DNA from: Mogibacterium sp.
GTDB taxonomy: Bacteria > Bacillota_A > Clostridia > Peptostreptococcales > Anaerovoracaceae
DNA: 7,077 nucleotides
Assembly: GCA_017469325.1 (NCBI GenBank)
Contig: JAFUGO010000187.1
Span: forward strand, 1 to 7,077
Direction of reading: 5' to 3'
This document shows, in pieces, positions 4,511 through 7,077 of the stretch; within the stretch, counting starts at the first letter, position 1; each line of letters begins with the position of its first letter. Below the pieces are notes generated by a model. It had not been told where the DNA came from. It saw nothing but the letters and a program-made list of their open reading frames with translations, and did not search any database. Both the position numbers and the translations under genes were made by a program.

Positions 4511-7077
4511 TTGGCAGAATTTACCGAGGGCAGAAAGCCCAGAAAAAACAGAAGAGAAAAAAGAACCGGAGAATTCCAGGGCAAACGCAAAAGAAGGGGC
4601 CGCAAAGGTCTGTCTTTAGCCATCATGCTGATCGCTGTTGTGCTGGCGTTCCTCGTGATGTTTGTAGGCTTTATAACCGACTGGATGTGGTTCAAGGACC
4701 TCGGATATACGAGCGTCTTCTGGAAACGCCTTATCACACAGCTCGAGATAGGCATACCGGTATTCCTTGTCGTGACTCTTCTTGCCCGCTTCTATCTGCG
4801 GACACTCAAGAACGGATACTTCAGGAAGATCGAGTCGAGCGAGATACCTAATATGCGCTCGATCAATTCGAGCTCGTGGATACTTTCCATAATCTTCGGA
4901 CTCGGCATCGGATTCTACGCGTCGGCAGGCACATGGCTGACATTCCTGAAGTCCAAGTATTCCACCGAATTCGGCCTTAAAGACCCGCTGTTCAATATAG
5001 ATATAGGCTTCTATATCTTCAATCTGGACTGGCTCGATAAGGTCAACGAGATAGTTCTCGTTGCGGTGATCGGACTTGTCGTGGTAACCGTCGTTTACTA
5101 CGCGTACCTGCTCTCTGTCAGAACACCTGACATCTTTGAGCATGACGATGACGACCTGCCGCCTGAGCCTGAATTCGTTGAGCCTGAGGAAGATCCTGAA
5201 CCGAAGGTCATCTACCGCACACCTATCGACCACTCTGTCATCGGCCGTATGGCGAGAGCAGGCAAGAAGGCTGTCAACGCGGCATTTGACAACGACAGAA
5301 AGAAGAAAAAGGGACACAGGACTGACATCAACAACAGTAATGTAGAGAACCTGATGAGCATTGCGAGCGGCAAGCTCATCATCCTGGGTATAATCTTCTA
5401 CCTGATGCTGGCGGTCAACTTCTTCCTCATGCAGTTCGATCTTCTGCATGAGCACAACGGAGCTGTTTACGGCGCCGGATTTGTTGACGTCAACATCACG
5501 CTCTGGGTATACCGCATCATAATCCTGCTGTGCCTGGTCGGTGCTGTGACACTGGCTATACACATCAAGAAGGGCGAGATCACAAAGCTGCTGAAGCTGC
5601 CTCTGATCATGGTCCTCGTGTTCGCGCTCGGTGCCGGAGCCGGAAGAGCCGTACAGTCACTCATCGTAAGCCCGGACGAGATCAACAAGGAATCCAAATA
5701 CCTTGAGCACAACATCGAATACACACGTCACGCGTACGGTATCGATGACGTAAGAGTCGCCAACTTCGCGGCAGACGATTCGATCAGTGCGGACACCATC
5801 AATGAGAATGATGAGACTATCGGAAACATCCGTATCAACGACTACGGCCCGGTAGAGGATTTCTACAACCAGACACAGTCGATCCGTCAGTACTATAAGT
5901 TCAATGACGTGGATATCGACAGATACGCGATCAACGGGGGGATCACCCAGACTTACCTCTCCGCAAGAGAGATAGATGAGGAGAAGATCTCAAATACATG
6001 GATCAACAAGCACCTCAAGTACACTCACGGCTACGGCGTTGCGGTATCGCAGGTAGATACGGTAACTTCTTCGGGTCAGCCTGACGTCGTCGAGGGCAAC
6101 ATCCCGCCTGAGACCAACGTGGCAGAACTCAAGATCGACAGACCTGAGATCTACTTCGGCGAGCTGTCGAAGGACTACGTTATCGTAAATACCAAGGAAG
6201 CCGAGTTCGACTATCCTGACGGAAGCGAAAACAAGTACACGGAGTATGAGGGCGAGACCGGCATCAAGCTGAATCCGCTCAACAGACTGCTCTTCGCCAT
6301 CAGGGAAGGCAACGTAAACATCCTCGTTTCTTCAAACATCACATCGAAGTCGAAGATCATGTTCGTCAGAGACGTTGTGAGCAGAGTCGAGAAGATCATG
6401 CCTTACCTCGCATATGAAGAGGATCCGTACATGACCATCGTTGACGGAAAGCTCTACTGGATACTCGATGCTTATACGACAAGCAGCAAGTACCCGTATT
6501 CAGAGCCGTATAACGGCGAAATTAATGCGACCAACTATACCAGAAACTCAATTAAGGTAGTTGTGGATGCATATGAGGGCACGGTCGACTTCTACGTGGT
6601 TGATGAGGAGGATCCGATCGCAAAAACTTATCAGAAGATTTATCCGAAGCTCTTCAAGTCCTCAAGCGATATCAGCGACGAGCTCCGCGCACATCTCAGA
6701 TATCCGAACGCAATGTTCAAGATTCAGGCTGAGGTTTATACGAAGTATCACATGGATGAGGTAAAGGTCTTCTACCAGAAGGAGGACCTCTGGGATATAG
6801 CGCACCACATCTACGGAACAGAACAGGTGCAGATGGATCCGAGCTACTATGTATTCAATCTGCCTGATACGGAAGAGGGCGCTGAGTTCATCAACATGGT
6901 ACCGTTCACGCCTAAGTCAAAGCAGAACATGACGGCTATAATGATGGGTCGTAACGACGGAGCGAACTACGGACAGCTTATCGTATACACGATGCCTAAG
7001 AACAAGAATATCTACGGACCGATGCAGATCGAGGCACAGATAGACCAGAATACTCAGATTTCACAGGACTTCTCGCT
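4511..7077 (+). CDS. UPF0182 (COG1615) family integral membrane protein (3'-truncated by window edge)
   Basis: 855 residues are visible and the frame is open to the window end. Related proteins run roughly 900-1000 residues, so the C terminus is missing. A basic N-terminal tail (1-33) precedes seven predicted membrane helices: about 34-56, 78-97, 123-145, 180-203, 287-309, 331-352 and 363-386. A large domain, predicted extracytoplasmic, follows from 387. Family hallmarks are DWMWFKDLGYTSVFW (57-71), GAGFVDVN (321-328), TGIKLNPLNRLLFAI (from 583), NSIKVVVDAYEGTV (679-692), DELRAHLRYP (723-732) and IYGPMQIEAQIDQ (834-846). The biochemical role of the family is not established to my knowledge. 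The loop between helices 4 and 5 (204-286) is predicted cytoplasmic and holds HDDDD and EPEFVEPEEDPEP followed by a Lys-rich part. The TTG start at 4511 is preferred because GGAGG lies at 4497-4501. An in-frame ATG at 4472 lacks such a site. Confidence 0.92.
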   Translation, partial: MAEFTEGRKPRKNRREKRTGEFQGKRKRRGRKGLSLAIMLIAVVLAFLVMFVGFITDWMWFKDLGYTSVFWKRLITQLEIGIPVFLVVTLLARFYLRTLKNGYFRKIESSEIPNMRSINSSSWILSIIFGLGIGFYASAGTWLTFLKSKYSTEFGLKDPLFNIDIGFYIFNLDWLDKVNEIVLVAVIGLVVVTVVYYAYLLSVRTPDIFEHDDDDLPPEPEFVEPEEDPEPKVIYRTPIDHSVIGRMARAGKKAVNAAFDNDRKKKKGHRTDINNSNVENLMSIASGKLIILGIIFYLMLAVNFFLMQFDLLHEHNGAVYGAGFVDVNITLWVYRIIILLCLVGAVTLAIHIKKGEITKLLKLPLIMVLVFALGAGAGRAVQSLIVSPDEINKESKYLEHNIEYTRHAYGIDDVRVANFAADDSISADTINENDETIGNIRINDYGPVEDFYNQTQSIRQYYKFNDVDIDRYAINGGITQTYLSAREIDEEKISNTWINKHLKYTHGYGVAVSQVDTVTSSGQPDVVEGNIPPETNVAELKIDRPEIYFGELSKDYVIVNTKEAEFDYPDGSENKYTEYEGETGIKLNPLNRLLFAIREGNVNILVSSNITSKSKIMFVRDVVSRVEKIMPYLAYEEDPYMTIVDGKLYWILDAYTTSSKYPYSEPYNGEINATNYTRNSIKVVVDAYEGTVDFYVVDEEDPIAKTYQKIYPKLFKSSSDISDELRAHLRYPNAMFKIQAEVYTKYHMDEVKVFYQKEDLWDIAHHIYGTEQVQMDPSYYVFNLPDTEEGAEFINMVPFTPKSKQNMTAIMMGRNDGANYGQLIVYTMPKNKNIYGPMQIEAQIDQNTQISQDFS

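Noticed and set aside
4616..5563. 315-residue open frame on the minus strand inside the UPF0182 gene
   Set aside because: The plus strand encodes a recognisable conserved family here. The antisense product is rich in Asp, His, Arg and Val without any recognisable domain.

Overview
The window looks like a chromosomal stretch from a Gram-positive bacterium, probably in Clostridia (Lachnospiraceae or a relative). This is inferred from a Tn916/phage-type tyrosine integrase with intermixed AGA/AGG/CGT codons, a tRNA gene that encodes its own CCA, strong GGAGG ribosome-binding sites, a short CxxC zinc-ribbon head on a long acidic protein, and a UPF0182 (COG1615) membrane protein, a family I know mainly from Actinobacteria and Clostridia. 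The genus cannot be read from the sequence.

Layout. (1) Positions 1-1119 hold the 3' part of an integrase gene (+), complete for its catalytic domain and cut at its 5' end by the window edge. (2) Positions 1120-1335 are a short AT-rich noncoding stretch with a pair of 13-bp direct repeats 20 bp apart and an imperfect inverted repeat. (3) Positions 1336-1519 hold a tRNA-Lys(CTT) unit on the minus strand, with promoter, tRNA with encoded CCA, and intrinsic terminator. The integrase lies next to the 3' end of this tRNA, the usual arrangement for an element inserted into a tRNA 3' end. The element would therefore extend leftwards out of the window, with ordinary chromosome to the right of the tRNA. 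(4) Positions 1520-1700 are the promoter and leader of the next gene, divergent from the tRNA. (5) Positions 1701-4403 encode a 900-residue protein with an N-terminal four-cysteine zinc ribbon, a very long Glu/Pro/Ala/Val-rich and probably disordered middle, a lysine-rich patch and one transmembrane helix near the C terminus. (6) A strong intrinsic terminator lies at 4430-4466. (7) From 4511 to the window end runs a UPF0182-family protein, seven predicted membrane helices followed by a large extracytoplasmic domain. It starts at TTG and is cut at its 3' end.

How the genes may work together. Integrase and tRNA are linked by site-specific integration. The zinc-ribbon protein and the UPF0182 protein are both membrane proteins on the same strand, separated by 107 bp that contain a terminator, so co-transcription is uncertain. 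Both carry an acidic Pro/Glu-rich stretch predicted to be cytoplasmic: very long in the first, about 20 residues inside an 83-residue loop in the second. That similarity and their adjacency are the only hints in the sequence of a shared process, and neither function can be stated from sequence alone. I see no CRISPR array, insertion sequence, rRNA or recognised defence system.
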